Assembly: GCA_020226215.1 (NCBI GenBank)
Contig: CM035227.1
Span: forward strand, 28,027,866 to 28,091,865
Direction of reading: 5' to 3'
From: Sindora glabra
Taxonomy: Eukaryota > Streptophyta > Magnoliopsida > Fabales > Fabaceae
DNA length: 64,000 bases
Positions 23,007 to 38,200 of this stretch are shown one piece after another. The notes below the pieces were generated by a model, which worked only from the letters and a program-made list of their open reading frames with translations, was not told the origin of the DNA and did no database searches. The first letter of the stretch is position 1, and each line of letters opens with the position of its first letter. A program made the position numbers and the translations under genes.

Positions 23007-26000
23007 TCATTTGCCAATAAGCTTATAGTATGCATACAGACCAGAGCCAACAAATCCGAGGAGTTGACCGATTACATTCCACTGCAACCAAAAAACAACA
23101 CATTCTTTCATATGATTGAATAGGAAAAACATAATCTGAATAAACAAAATCACACCACTCAGAGAAGACCAGTTTCATAAGGACTCACAATATCAAACGG
23201 TAGGCCACCAAAAATTATCCAGCCAAAGCCAATGGTGAATAGATCCTGCACACCAATACAGAAGAAATTGGAATTTTTGCATAAAATCGAATGCAATAAT
23301 CACTTGAACCATTGAAATGTAAAAAAAAAATGGTTTTCCAAGTTGCAATGATATGTCAAAATGCGTCAGAGTGTCACATCTTAAGTGAAGGTTTCCAAAT
23401 GCCAATTTCAAATAGATATCACAATTGAGTCTAATTGATCAGGAATTTCTTTTCTGCACTAAAATACAAAATTCTATTTCTTTTCCTTGATCTTTATTTG
23501 ATACAAAATCAACTACAACATCATACAAGACAAGCTTCCAAGACAATCCCCATCAACATTCTTTCCCCCTTCTCTTCACCTTCAAAGGTTTCATCGATGT
23601 TGAAAAGGCAAAACTTTTGTTTTTACCTTAAGTCTCTCTTTATAGAGTAAGTGATTTAAAGTTTGCTTAGTCAGGAAGTGTACTCTCATCTCTCTTTCAT
23701 CAGTATCATCACTCAGATGGAAAATAAGCCTTTTTATACTTAGTCTCACCCCACCCTAGTACCAATAATCCCACCATGCTCCAAGTTTGAATAGTGAAGA
23801 TGTGTACTAAACGCCCATTGTTTCTGCCCTTGCATGGGCTAAAATTTGTGAGCATCCCACCCATGCAGTCAATCAATCCTTGTACAGAAACAGCTAAGCA
23901 GTGTTCAACTACTATGCCACTACACTGAATATATCAACCTACAATATCAGGCGTATCATTCATAAATTTCAGATGAAAGAATCAGTGGTCGAACAAACCT
24001 TAAGATTACCACAAATAGTTTGCGTGAGTGCCGAATTGAGAGTTGTGTTCAGAAAAATACTGTAATTCAAGAAGAAAGCCAGTATGCATGAAAAAAGCAA
24101 AACAACCTGCCCAAACAAGGACAAATACACATTAAATTACAGTCAGAATAATAAAAGATGAAACTAGGGATAAAACCTGATCCTGAAAGTACTTGCATAA
24201 GTTAGCAGCTACTTTATGAGCAAGAATGGGAAATTTCCTTAGTCACTGGAAACAGATTACTGATTTCTCATACTCATACTTCATTTAGGTTAACTGATCA
24301 TAAGGAAGACAGATGCAGTGATGTGGAGGCATACAAATGTAGAACTGACATCATATTCTTTTTCCCCTATTGGGCAGTAGGAACAGAAACCTATAATTAC
24401 TGAAGGAACATCATAGAGGTTTTAAGAGTGGGGGAAAATGATATTATCTTCTTTTTGACATAAAAAAAAAAAGATATCATCTTCAAGGTTTTGGAAGAAA
24501 ATTACAAATACTTACCGGTCATTAAGTCAACCCCAATATAAAACATTAATTCTATATTATATTTTTTATTTTACTGCAGACCTCCCAGACGCCTAGTTAC
24601 ATGGATAAATAACTCTTCAGAAGACGATGACCAAAAATGAACCCTACTACATATTTAAAAGACAGAGTTTCAGTTAGCAAGCATAACTTACAAGAAAACC
24701 AGCTGAGAACAGATAAGGAAAATCTATTGCCATCTTTAAGTCACCCCCGAATAATGTCCAGATAAGCAGAAATGGTCCACATATGAGACCTATAATGCAA
24801 CATAAAAGTATTGAGGGAATAGATACAAAAAGAATCACGTGTTTCCTTGCAAAAGGAGCATAAGATAGTTTATAGGCCTTTAGATAAATCGATCAGCTTA
24901 CCATTGCACCACATAAGGCCAAAGCTGTTTAGGCCACTCGTTTTCCCTAAGAGAAAGATAATATATCCCAAGAAAAACGTCAGGCTAACAAATAACAAAA
25001 ACAAGGTAACTAATTTTGACTTTGTGTGTGAGAAAGAGAATGTGTGTAAGAGTACTACCAACACGAGCTATGGTTGCAAGATATATTGCTGTGGTGATGT
25101 TTGACATGAAAACAACTCCATAGCCATAAGCATCAAAAGAGATGTCCCGTGCACCAGCAACAAATGCTCCAAAGACGATCAAGCCAACACTGATAACAAC
25201 CTTACAAATTTCAGTGAAGGAATCAGGGTGATGCTCAATCCAAAAAGAACAAAACTTTTAGGTTATACAGGGTGTCAATAGTTAAGTCAAAGATACATTT
25301 AAATGAAATATGGCATACTGCAGGTCTCAACATGCAATGCAAGAAAGTTAACTCTCTGTTACCTGAGTATTACAGAGGATGTATACCTCTGCCCAACCAG
25401 AATAAACTCCATAAACATTGTAAACACCACGGTGGTCCTCCTAAGGGTGGTGTACATTGGAACATTTACCCCTCGAACAGACTCCATGGTGGCTAGCTTT
25501 CAAGGAGAAATACAGGATAGAATAAGAAACCATAAAATAGTGAACAATAATAAAGAAATTCTCCTTCAAAGAAAGAAAGAAAGCATGCAAGGACATACCA
25601 TGTAAAGTAAATATGTTCCTGCTAGTGGAAAAGTGTGCTTCAAAGTCTTCAATGGCACAAATACTGGTGAGTTATCAGACATAATTGAAGATTCACCTGC
25701 TGTGAAAGAAATTATCCTCCAGCGCCTCAATAAATAGAGAAAACAACAAGAACACACCATCTGCAGCAGAAAGAAGCAGGCGATAATGTATAAACTTTTG
25801 AAATTGATCTTGAATTCAATAAAAAAATCTTTCTAGCCCTTGTCCAAGGTATTGTGAAAGTCCTTTTATTAACAATTATCTGCAAGGAATGCTTAAAAGT
25901 CCATCCCTTGATGAGTGAGCATGACATAGGCAGATTTTAATGAAGTTTTTCATGTGAATAAAAAAGGAGAACCAGACATGGTTATTAGCTTATGATCAAA

Positions 26001-26899
26001 TTACCTATGAAACAGATAAATGACCATGATTGTACTAAAAAACTAAAGAATCATCAATTGCCTTAAAAACTAGGGACTTGGATAATAAATACATCTAAAG
26101 AAAAGAAAACCACAGTAAAGGATCAACCTGAAGAAGCGTGATGACATTCGCAGATGGGAAGCTATAAGAGGAAAGAGCTGCCTTGTTGAACATCACCAAG
26201 AGCACTACAAAACAAATGTAGAAAATGATGAATAACTTAACAAAAAGCAGTATTCTTCTTCTAGATGGGAAGTCTTGCATATCAGAACACAGTAGTACGT
26301 TCACATGGTCAAGGGAACAGTGCACTGCACGTTCCCAATCAATCAAAGGTTAACCTACTTTCCTGCATTTCGTTCCATCCTTTTCTCCCGCCTCTTAATT
26401 TCATTCAAAAGTCCGTCTTTTTTCGCGTCTTATATGCCCCACAACCAAATGAATTGAATCATTTGGATGGTTTCCAAGAATTTGAGGTAGAATAAAACCA
26501 ACGTCTCATTGCAAGTATCAGTCCATAATGGGAAAGAGAATTTCCACAATTGGAGAATTTCCACTATGAGAACTCCCAACAAGCAAAACAATAAGGAATA
26601 CAGGCATGCCAACAACAAAAATGCACAATTTCATCTAACCAGTAAATTTAACCAGCAGTATATAACTGAACGCGAAGATATGAAGCTGGGGTGAGTTATA
26701 ACAAAAAATTGACAAGTATTATAGGAACACCTGCGCAAGACATGTAAGAAATTGAAGCATAAGCTCCTCGTTTGGTCATGGCGGAACCTTTAAAGAGTTT
26801 GTCATCAGCCCTGTAAAGCCTTTCTCCATTTTGGTCCTTGGGAGGATCCGATACAGGTAAAATCAGATTCTCCGACGAATCGGACGCTTTCAGAGACAT
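23007..26899 (-). CDS. UGNT1: Nucleotide-sugar transporter, UGNT1 type (UDP-GlcNAc/UDP-GalNAc)
   Basis: Ten exons: 26899-26731, 26204-26128, 25760-25599, 25496-25363, 25189-25059, 24946-24902, 24789-24692, 24106-23999, 23245-23189 and 23081-23007. All introns are GT-AG with consistent phases; the CDS is 1056 nt, 351 aa. The product is a drug/metabolite-transporter fold protein of the plant nucleotide-sugar transporter family, expected in the Golgi or ER, with about ten membrane helices. Family strings run in order: KRGAYASISYMSCAVLLVMF, NKAALSSYSFPSANVITLLQ, LRRWRIISF, RGVNVPMYTTLRRTTVVFTM, FGAFVAGARDISFDAYGYG, YLATIARVGKTSGLNSFGL, LNTTLNSALTQTICGNLKDL, WNVIGQLLGFVGSGLYAYYK. The closest family I recall is Arabidopsis UGNT1 (At4g32272), which moves UDP-GlcNAc and UDP-GalNAc; substrate is inferred from that resemblance and from synteny. 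The N-terminus (about 45 aa) is hydrophilic and cytosolic. The ATG at 26899 is the first giving a sensible N-terminus; longer upstream in-frame extensions are low-complexity. Confidence 0.92.
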
Positions 26900-27119
26900 T
26901 TTCAGGCCGCTGGTTCGCTCTCTTGTTGTCTTCGCTGTGAAGAAAGCTTTCCCTTCCCAAATCGTTACGGAGGATGAAGGAGGCGAAGTTAAATGGAAAA
27001 AAAAATCGAAGATGTGTCTGAGGCGTGACTCGGAACTCGGGAGTTGACTTGACTCTGTCAATTGCGCCTGCACGCACTCGTATCCCAGAGCGCCCGTAAA
27101 GAGCACGGTTTATACAATG

Positions 27120-30100
27120 ATATTTTTCCATAAGCATATTAACGTTCAATTATTTCTTTAAATTTCCTTATTTATTAAATTTTTCTTAGTTTCATTTTTA
27201 CTACCATTTTTTTAACAAATTATTTCTTAGCAAAATGGTCCAAGTGGTTTTATTCCAGGCTAATCTAAAAAAAAAATAATCCAAAATGTTTTTAAATCTA
27301 ATTATTAGAAACACGTTATAAAATTAAAAAATGAAAAAAAAACACAACAGCACATCACAATGCTAGAATTATTGTAATAATTATATTATAATCATCATTA
27401 GAAGTTATAAGTTATTAAAGGTATGATAACCATTTTTTTATGACAAAGATTAGTTGTCGTAACGGGTAAATTATAAATATATCATTGTCAAACATATTAT
27501 AAATATAAAAAATTAAATTTTAAAATCTGTTTATATCAATTGATTGAAATTTATAAAATTTAATTTAATTTTATTTTTAATAAATATATATTATATATAT
27601 ATATTGATATATTAATATTCCGTTACGTTCGGTCGTTACACTACAATAAGGTATTAAAAAAAGCTAAAAAAGTATGAAATTATATTTTCTTAATGTAATA
27701 ATGTTTGGTAAAAACTTACCGTGATATTAATTCTAATATTATTTTTATTTAAAAGTTTTATGATTCCATTAATTGCATAAAATATTTTAAACATACTCAA
27801 AGATTGTATTTATATTTTTTATGATTAATTTTGAAGTGAGTTATTTGCACACAAAAAAAATGTTGAAGAGGATTTTGTGTATTTTACAGATTTATTTTAC
27901 AAGTTAGATTCAAATTAAAGTAAGCCATTAAATAATGAATAATTTTAAGTTTTTTTTATAGAAAGAGTGATTAAATTATTATATATATGCGTAAAGTTTT
28001 TTTTTCAAATAATATATTTTATAAATAATCAATTATCATAAATAAAAAGTGTTTTTATAATTTTTTATAGTAGAAAAATTATAATTATATTTTTTATTCA
28101 AATTAAATTTAAACGAGTCATGATTGAGTCTTCGGGTTTGGTCCTAGTCCAATTGGATTTGGGTCGAATGTAGGTTTACTGAACCCATACCATCACTAAA
28201 TTGAAATCAACGTAAAAGATCAATTATTTTTAATAATAGTAACCAGAGTTGGGGGAATAAATTTAAATCGCAAAAAAATGATCTAATTAAAATGAAATTA
28301 AATGGTTAAAAGCACTTTAAAATGCATAATCAATTTGTAATAAGTAAATTTTTTAAAAAAAAATAGTTTATAATTAAAAAATGTTTAAATTTCCTAATCA
28401 TTTTTAACCAGACCTATCCGGAATATTTCGTTTCGGTAATTTAAAATTTTTTTATGTACTATTATTTTTTAATTTTATATTATTTTTTAGTGATATAAAA
28501 TAAATATTATATAATACAATTATAGATTTAATATTAATTATAAATTTGTAATGATTGCAAAATAATTTTTTTAATTTTATATTTATTTATTAAAAATTAA
28601 TATAAATATTACATACACATATAACATTTAGACTTCATGATGAAAATAAAAATTATAAATCTATATACTATATGTAATATCCTTGTGTTGATAATTTAAA
28701 AATCATATATGTTAATCGTTAATAATGTTCCAATATAAACTAATCAGACTTTTCTATTATAAAAAAATAAAATTTAAATGTAAATAAATTGAATGATTAT
28801 AACAAAATAAATTTAGAAAAAATCAATATGTTTAAATCTATGCTAACTATTTATAACCACTAAAAATTGATATTAGTAGTTTAAATTGATTTTAATATTA
28901 AAATTAGTTAAAGTCGAACTATCAAAATGAAAAATTAATAAAAATCATCTAATTCAAAATTGTATTAGGTAAAATTTAATATGAGGAAAGATTGTTGAAT
29001 GCCTTTTTTTAATTATTTATAAAATTCGAATTCGATGATATGCTTAAAAGATGTTAAATTCTTTATCGCTCAAATGAATGGATGTGGAATAAAGAGTAAA
29101 TAGTTAAAATTTTAGAAAAATGATTTATCATTTTCTGTTAAAAAAAAAGAGCTTAATCTTAAAAAAGAAAAAAAAATATCCTAAGTATTATTAAAATCTG
29201 CTTGGACTAAATATGTTGGAACTATTTGTATTTTGTGGTCCAATAAATTATATAATAATATAAATGGCTGGTAATTCATAATGTTAGTCCAATATAGATA
29301 ATCCCATACAAAAGTATATTTTAATCATTATTGAATATCTAAATACAACAAAATGTATGAGTAAGATAAAAAAAAATTATATATTCAATTTTACATAGGT
29401 TAACACATTCTGCTAACCATTTACCTTAGTTGTGGACCACATGTTTTAGGTATAGGTACCCATAGCTTTAGACCTTTAAACGATGTATGATGATAGGATT
29501 GTAATCTAGCACATAAGTCTTATGTTTGGACCAACGAAGAAAAGATTTGGCTTCTCTTGAATTTTTTATTTGTTCATTTTTTTATAATTTTACAAAAATT
29601 AAATAAACAATTCTTTACTTCGAAACTTGCTACTTTTTTTTAGATCCACTGTTATAATGCAAAAAAAAATTGTATTTATCTCTCTCCTAAATTTAAACTT
29701 GTAATTTCTTTATAAATTGAGAAAATCTATATCCATGAAGAAAAAACTAATCCTAATTGGCAAGTATAAAAAATCTTGAATTGAATTCGTTTAGATATTG
29801 GACTAGTGCAATATTATTAAAATAAATTTAAAATTAGATAAATTCTATTTTTTTTTATGGCTTGTAACGGAAGGAAAATTTTGAAATATAAAATTCTCTC
29901 TTATTTGATAGAGGAGGAGAAAACATGGGAAAAAAATTGGAGGTGAAATATGAGCTTATTATTTCTCCTCTCTCTCTCCTTTTTAAAATTCTTGGAAAAA
30001 TGCATCAAATTCTTTCCGATTTAGAGATGATTAGACTTTTATTAATTTTACAAACTTAAAATTATAACTTTAAACAATATATGGCTATAGAATTAATACT

Positions 30101-30715
30101 ATTTAACCTTACCGGTGCTTGTGAGGAAGCGAATCGGAGAATTGCCCCCCCCCCCCAACATATATGTATTTAAATAAAAAAAAAACGTTCCTTTCTTCTA
30201 ATATTTCATGGTGCATCTGTCTTCGAAGAAACGTTGCTCGGGAAGGCGATGGGCGGAGTAATTAAAATATTACTTTATTTCATATTTCATATTTGAAGAT
30301 AAAATTTATTTTATTTCCATGTTTCTTAGAATAACAGATCTTTATGTGTATTTACAAAAAATGGCAATAAATAAAAAAATTAAAAATAACAAATTTTAGT
30401 TAAAAATATAAATTTTAAAATTAAAAATTAAAAATTTATACTTAATTATTAAAAAATTCAAGTATTAGTAAATAAGGAAAAAATAAAAACAATTTACATT
30501 TAAATATAAAAAATTATGCATGATCAAGAAAAATGTTATAATATAGATATAAAGTCATATAATTGATTTAAATAATTTAAAATTAAAAAATTGGTATATA
30601 ATTAATACAATATTATTACTTTTTATCTTCATAATCTCAAGTGAAATCTTAATATATTTTTAATTTTTAAATAATTAATTTTTTTAAAATAGTTAACATA
30701 ATTATGCATATACAC

Positions 30716-30783
<68 letters not shown>

Positions 30784-31850
30784 TAATGAACAAGGTAAAA
30801 ATAAAATAATTTTATAATAGTGAGGTTTCACAAGATGATAAAGTAAGATATTATTATTTTATCTTTATCATTTTATTTGAAATGCAAACTTGTCCTTTAC
30901 CTTATCTTATTGAGTAAAAAATCATACCATTCTTAAATTTTATTGAAGCAATCATTGGAGGACATCGTAAATTCAAAATACTTTACCATTCTTACTCACT
31001 TTCCTATTATTATTATTTTTCCAAAAGAATAAACTAACATTTGAAATAAAGGATCGGATCGAATAGTCCATCCACTAATTGTTGTGTTGTTTATTTTAAA
31101 TCTGTTCAAAGAATCATTTTAATTATTTTAGCAGTTGGATCGATTTAAGTTAGTAAAAATAGAGAAAAATTAAAAAATTAGTTAGTTGATTTTTCATTTT
31201 TATTTTTAGATTTTTTATTGATTTAATAAATGTATATATAATTAAAAAAGTAATAAATATATAAATTTAATATTTAATTAATTAAAATTTTATTAAATTT
31301 TTTAATTTTTATTTTTATATAATTTATGAATTTATATATAGTGTAAATTAATTATTATTTAAATTCTTTTATAAATTTAAATAAATTTTTATTTATAATA
31401 TCATTCAATTCAATAATTAATTTAATCGATTGAGTCAATTGAATCATTATTTGATAATTTTTTCAACACTATCCGGTTCCGTTTTAAAGACATTAAATAA
31501 ACACATTAAGCAGATGTATGCATTTCATATCTGTTGCTTAAATATATATTTAACATTGCTTATGTGTATAAACATTATGTGGAAAATATTCGTCGGCTTA
31601 ACATCACATTTCATAAATCGCAAAACAAAGCTGACGGAGACAAGTCCGTTGGAACTTTATATTAGAAGAGGAAATATCATAGAAAAGCCGCCGGCCCGGT
31701 CAGTTTATGGTTGGACTGGGCTTTGGATTGGGGCAATCAAAAGTTGCCGACGTAATATATGGACTTGGATCTTATGCTTTCATCCAAGTGTCCGATACTA
31801 TATTTTCTCCAAGAAATGGCCGAGGTAATTAAATTGACCAAGATTATTAC
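27120..31850. other. Long AT-rich intergenic region
   Basis: No convincing gene. It contains homopolymer and dinucleotide tracts, a C-run at about 30147-30158 and a long (TA)n at 30722-30779. Around 29870-30010 a purine-rich block (GGAGGAGAAAAC...) faces a pyrimidine-rich block (CCTCTCTCTCTCC), which could be the ends of a small inverted-repeat element. A 132-codon + strand frame at 31430-31828 has no recognisable domain and looks like chance. Confidence 0.5.
30722..30779. repeat. (TA)n microsatellite, about 58 bp
   Basis: Pure TA dinucleotide run, preceded by a degenerate 'catatatacacatatac' stretch. Confidence 0.97.
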
Positions 31851-31854
31851 TCCT

Positions 31855-32150
31855 TTATGGCAGTCAATCAATTTCTCAAGAAAATAATTTTATTTATTTA
31901 TTTTTAATAAATTTTTTAAAATTATATTTTATGTACAAATAATAATTATTTTTTATACATAAAATTTAAAATAATTAAAAATAAAGATAAAAATTTCATG
32001 AAATAGATACAAGTAGATTAATTGCATAGAATAATAAAATATTTATTAATGATAAAAAAAGATAAATTTTTAAAAAATATTTAATATTTCATTAAAATTT
32101 TAAAGTGACTAATAAAAAAATAAAAAAAAATTAATAGATAAAAAAATATG
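31855..32150. repeat. Copy of the local Stowaway-like repeat family
   Basis: The interior 'ttaaaataattaaaaata' through 'aaaatatttattaatgataa' resembles 10690-10830 closely in order and spacing, and the left edge starts near a TACTCC-like sequence. The right boundary is unclear. Confidence 0.5.
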
Positions 32151-32217
32151 ATCTTATATAAAAAATATTAGAAACGTCCATCTTTACATTAGGACGTGTA
32201 GCTAAAGTAAAATTCAT

Positions 32218-32260
32218 TGTGTGTGTGTGTGTGTCTCTCTCTCTATATATATATATATAT
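32218..32260. repeat. Compound microsatellite (GT)n(CT)n(TA)n
   Basis: Three adjoining dinucleotide runs: GT, then CT, then AT. Confidence 0.95.
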
Positions 32261-35200
32261 GAAAGAATATAAATAAAAAAGTGAAAATGAGGTTATTAAA
32301 CGAACAAACATTATTCACTTTGGACTTATCTTATTTAATATATAGAGTAAAATAAAAATGGTGAAAACATTTTACTTTCAAAGTTGTAATGATAGGGAGA
32401 GGTAAAAAGAGACCATAATTTGGGGCTGTTTACTTAGACAACACGTAAAACAAGAATAAAATTGGCCTTTGCTTTTGTCCCCTATTAGAGATAGAGATAA
32501 AAAACCTTCCGGCTGGTTTTGAGCCATTAAACAAACAAATCATGATTTCAACACAATAATTACGCATTTTGACAATTCCAAATGCTTTGAATGACTGATG
32601 AGAATAACAATTAATTACCCACCATAATCTCTCTTCCCTTATAATTGGATGACTAGGGCTGAATTACAATATGGAAAAATTATAACGATATCTCCTAAGC
32701 TTTAGTTTAATTATATTTAATACTTCTCATTTTTAAAAAATATATACATTTATTTTTTGAAATATTTCTATCATTATAAAATGATCTAATAGTATTAAAA
32801 TTTTAAATTATAATCCTTTCTTTCTTTAATATTATTTTTTGTGATTGAAATATTGTTTCCTTATATTTTTACATACGAGTATTTTTTTATAAAATAATAA
32901 AAATAATTTCTCTATGACAGTATTATAACATTCGTATATAAAAATATAAGGATATAGTTCACTAATCATAAGAGATAAAAGAGTTACAATTAAAAAATTA
33001 CTATCATATTTTAAAAGAGGTGAAAAAAGGGGAATATTAAATACAATTAAATTAAATCTTAAAAGAAATCAATACAGTTTACCTACAAATTATTTAACCT
33101 AACTTATAATCAAGGTTGGAGTATGATTTAAGGGGAAAAACGCAAGTTACGTCAGTTGACGTCTTTAAGAAAAAATTGAATTGCATTGAGGAGACCACTA
33201 AGCAAGCATTACTTTGCTGTAAAGGGGGGAAAAACCTAAATACCTTTATCTCTCATTGTTTTATGAATAAAGCTACTTGTACCTTTTAATATATAATATT
33301 TTTTATTCTATTTTATGCGTAAAAAAATTTTGTTTTTATAAATTTGTAAAATAATGAGTTAAATCAGCTTACACTTTATAATATAAAAAAGTAAGTGAAA
33401 GGAAGTGAATATTAGATAGTGTCAATAGCATTGCTCAATTGTATTTTTCTAGTTGCTTTCTTATTTAACTTTTTAGAATAATTATAATTAATGTAACATC
33501 TAATTTGTTTACATGGGAACGCTACAGCATTAGTCTGGTCATATATTTATCATTTTGATACTTACAGATCAATTTACAATTAATGTATAATTATTAGTTA
33601 ATTGTTCTAATGATGGATTAAGAGTAATTGAACAACTTAGAGATCAAATTAATATTAATATTCTTTGGAAAACCTGATTCCCCACATTATGTTATTGAAA
33701 AAGTCATTTCATACTGTAATTATACAATAAAACACCTGAGGGGCATAAACATGAAAGATAGGGAAATTATGTGATTTTCACGTTATCCACCATCAACAGC
33801 AATTATTTTTTAGTGGAGAAGGTAAAAAAGCTTTATGATATAGTTAGGGGTATAAGTAGATTAGGTGATTTATCAAAGAGTTTATTGCTTAACTTAATTT
33901 GACTTATTTATTTAAATAAGTTAATTTAATACTAATAAATAAACTTACTTAGATAAATAAGTTAGACATATATTCTTTAGATTCAGTGTATAAATCTATT
34001 GGTCTAATTTATTTAATTATTAATATATTTATAAATTATAATTGATATAATATAATATAAGTACTTCAATACATATATTTATACATATAGATTCAATTAG
34101 GCCATCAGATAATTTTGAATTTAATAAAGATTTAATTTATTAACAATTTTAAAAGTTTATTTAATATAAACAATTGTGATTTAATAGTTTCAATCCAATA
34201 ATTTCAAAACTTATTATATCATTCATAATTTTGAAATTCAAATATAGCTTTGGAGGAAGGAAAAAAATTTTGAAAGGTGAGTGTCACTGCTATGAATGCT
34301 AGCAATTCATATAAAGTGTATTCGTTGACGAAAAGTATTAACGAAGTAACTAAAAATTTTTTTAAAATTATTTTTTCAGCTGCTTGTTATTATTAAATCT
34401 TCGGTACTAATTCTTTCGCCAATGGTTATGATATCCTCCTACTTGATCTTCTAAAATAGATATTTGACTGCTATGTTTAAAATCAACAATGTTATATGCA
34501 TCATTTATCAGAAAAATAATAATGTTATATATTCAAAAAATAAGATTTAAAATTAAATTTTGAATGTAAATTAGGAGTTATCATTAAATATATTATAATT
34601 GAGCAAATTCATAAAGTTTAATTAATACAGTGAATATAAATTTAAAACTCAATTTTAAATGTTATTTTTTATACTTGTAGAATATTTGTTTTGAAATAGC
34701 TAAATCCACATTTTTTTAACTGTCGATGCTGGGTAATGAAAAGATAAGCACCTCCTAATTGCATATTTCGTTTCGCACATCTAGCTAGTGTAAATTAAGA
34801 TTCATAATTATAATCATTTTTCTGGACAAAAAAGAATTTAAATTGTGGTTTGCAAAATTACAGTATTATTTGCATGAACTGCACTGTAATTACAATTTTT
34901 TGTAATATTACATCATAACCGTCATCACATATTGTTATATTTTTTATACTTTTACTAAAAACAATAAAATTCAATCGCAATCATAATCACAAATCAGAAG
35001 CGTAAAGCACATGCATCATACATAATTTTACATATTTTTATCGTATTTACTTGAAAAATAATGCATTCAATATACTGCCCGTCTAAAAAGTTACTTAACT
35101 GTACGTACGAACCCCAGACTAGATGAGGTCAAAAACGACCACATCTGCCGCTATGAAAGCTGGTTGAAGGCAGTGGCAGCCCCACCCAGGAAGCCTTAGC

Positions 35201-38200
35201 CAGTAGAATCCAAAACAAGGCACAGAAATGTGCCTGCATGCATTAGAACTAGGCCATGTATCCATTTTGGTGGGTAGCTAAACATAACCATACCTCTAAC
35301 ATTTAACACTTTCTTCTCATCTGTCTCAAAAAGCCAGGCCTTTCCCCTTCGCCCATTGCCAGCTTAACTGTGCTTGAATGGGACCTTCATCAATAATATT
35401 CAAGACATCGTTGATTCCCCCTGCCCATGCTGTGTCCCTTGCATTTCTTTCTGTTGTTATCAGCGTGCAGTAAACTTGATGGCACCTATTTCCAAGCAAC
35501 TTGGGAAGTAATATTCAATAAAACAATATTATTCTCACTCTCTGCTGTCTTCTTTTCAAAAAATTATGAAATTTACATTTAGAAAAATGTATAAGACGTT
35601 CTCAGAAAATAAGACTCTATCAAAAGTTTCCCGATCCGATTGCTAATGCCGGGATTATTGGTCCCTTTCGGCGCATCAATTACGATTAATATACCTAAAA
35701 AAAAAATGCATATAATTATTGGGAATATCATATGCGGGAAATGTGATGTAAGTCTTACTATAACATACGTATGTTCTTAAGTATAATGTCTTCCAAAATT
35801 AAAATAATATTTTTTAGGTGTGCATTAAGGTATTCTCCCACTCAATTGTAAGAAACTAATTTCTTAAGGTACTATTAAGTGTTAAAGACAAAATCTATCA
35901 CAAAAGTTATGATTAAAATAATATTTTGATAATTAACTAAACTTACAATCATTTAATTTCTTAAGGTACTATTAGATCATTTGTCGTGCTGAATTTCAGG
36001 GACAAAATAATAGTGTGAGAACAATGTACATACAACTATTGTGCATACAGTTTTTACTTTTAACAAAGAAAAGTTAATAGATGGTAATTTCAGGGATCAC
36101 AAAATGTCTGACGGTGAATGAATGAGTCAGTGTGGGAGCAGTAATGAATGCCAGCCAAAGGACCGGCAACTTGTAGATTTTGGGTCCTACGAGTTGAGTT
36201 TGCAGCTTCAACCGCACGAAGAAGAATTAACAACAGATTGAGACCATTCGTGGAGTTGGTCTGAACGCCTTGTTGAAACACAATGACCGTGCGGGTTCAT
36301 GATTTGCCCATCTGCACCGTCACGTGGCCTTCAGGACCAGCACTCCCTTGTGCCCTCTTTCTATGATTTCATCCCTACTCTCTCTCTCTCTCTCTTTCTT
36401 GAGCACTTACCTACTATACCATATGTTGTTGCTTCCTTTGTCTATCGCGAAACCCTAAACTCCACAGATTAACTAGGTTGATCGACAGGTTTGAAATATG
36501 TCGAATCTCTTTGCCGGAATTCATGATTTTAATTTGTAATTGTGATTGAGTTTATATCCTAGTAATTATTATTGGGATTACATTATACAAGAATGTTATA
36601 TGCATTAAAGGAGGTTCCAAATTTTTTATATCTATTAAATTAATTTATATAAATTGATTCCATTGTGTTTAATTTGAAATTCAATTTCGTATCTCGCTTG
36701 TAATGTATGTAATATTGATGCATATTATAATAATCATTCTTGCAGGAAAGTAGAGATAGATAGGATTGCTGGCAAAATTGCAGTTGCAAATGTGATAAAA
36801 TGGCAATTTAATGGGCAACTACCATTCTGAATTTCTGATCAAGTGTATTTGTGAGAAAGATTCCAAATATGTCTCGGAATTACTTAACTGAACCATGAGC
36901 ATGATACAGGCTGCCCAAAGGGGACCTCCAATATAATTGAGCTTACATCAGGGACAGAGACAGTATCCTGGATTTAGCAGGGATAAATGTGTTATAATAT
37001 GGGCGATAAAATTTGAAAGTTAATGAGATATATTAAATGATACACACACAAATTTTAAGAAAATAAATGAGGATAAACATCCATACTAAAACACATATAA
37101 TCTATTATAAATATACACGATTTGTTTTTTAATCTTAAGATCTGTTTGTTTTTTAAAATATATTTTTGTATGAAAAATCTTATTTTCTTATATATAAATG
37201 AAAGTGTATCATAGCTCTTTATAATATGTGATTAAAATAATAATACTTAAAAGAGAGGAATGATATGGGAGGAAAACAACTTCCTTTTTTTCAAAAGATA
37301 AATACTTACAAAGTTATTGTCTAACAAATTATCCTTGGACATTATCAGCATTTGAGTAATAATGCCTAAAAATAATGTGGTAAACTTAGGTAAGTATTTC
37401 TCTTTTTATAGAGAAAATTATTTTTCATTAAATTCATTACATTACTATTGAAGATATAAATTATTTTCTATTATTTTGATAATTTATAACTATATTGTTT
37501 CTAAAAATATTTTCATCAAAACAAACATAATCTTAAACTAAGTGAAAAATAAATTGGCTAATATATGCAATATGACGCAAACAACACTTAGGTAGTAAGT
37601 GAAAAAAAAAAAAGTCTCCCTCCTCTCTTTTGTAGTTCTCTCATCTATGGAGTACAATTCTTAGAATTAAACCAAACCGACAGAGAGAATATCATCATTA
37701 TATAAATTGAAGTTAAGGGATCAATTATCAGTGTTTAAGTATTAATATAATGAAGAAGATGAAGGGAGAACATTTTTTCCATGTTCATCATTGGATTCAT
37801 GGAAGTTCCGAGGCTGAGAAATCATGATACGTTTGACGGGTATCTGCCGACATATTGGACATTTAAGCTAACAAAATCAACAGGTGCATGAACTATATAC
37901 TACAACCTATGTGGAAACCCTTTGAAAATTAAGTAACCTTAAATTTTGGGTCTGGTTTAGGCAAAATGAGTCATGAACAAGCTGAGCACAACTTGTTTAG
38001 CAGCTGAGTCTTTTAAATACAAGTTCATTATCATTGAGAGGGAAGTAAAGTGACATCTGTCTTGATTTTAGTGTTTGGCTATAAAGGGATTGCTTGGAAA
38101 AGGAACAATACATGTTAAAGTAGATGATCAATCGAGATAATGTAATTTGATACTTAATCTATCTGCTTATCTTGCTGTCATTTTTATCTTTTTATGGGTG

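Noticed and set aside
26696..27106. N-terminal extension of the transporter's first exon upstream of 26899
   Set aside because: The extension is low-complexity and lacks a transporter-like or targeting signature; the ATG at 26899 gives a protein of normal family length.
31430..31828. A 132-codon + strand open frame in the intergenic region
   Set aside because: No recognisable domain, low-complexity AT-derived composition in the first half, and no splice-consistent neighbours or promoter context; length is within chance for this much sequence.
36140..36170. A string resembling miR169 (CAGCCAAAGG)
   Set aside because: The match stops after about nine bases, the rest does not fit the mature miRNA, and no matching arm to form a hairpin was found nearby.
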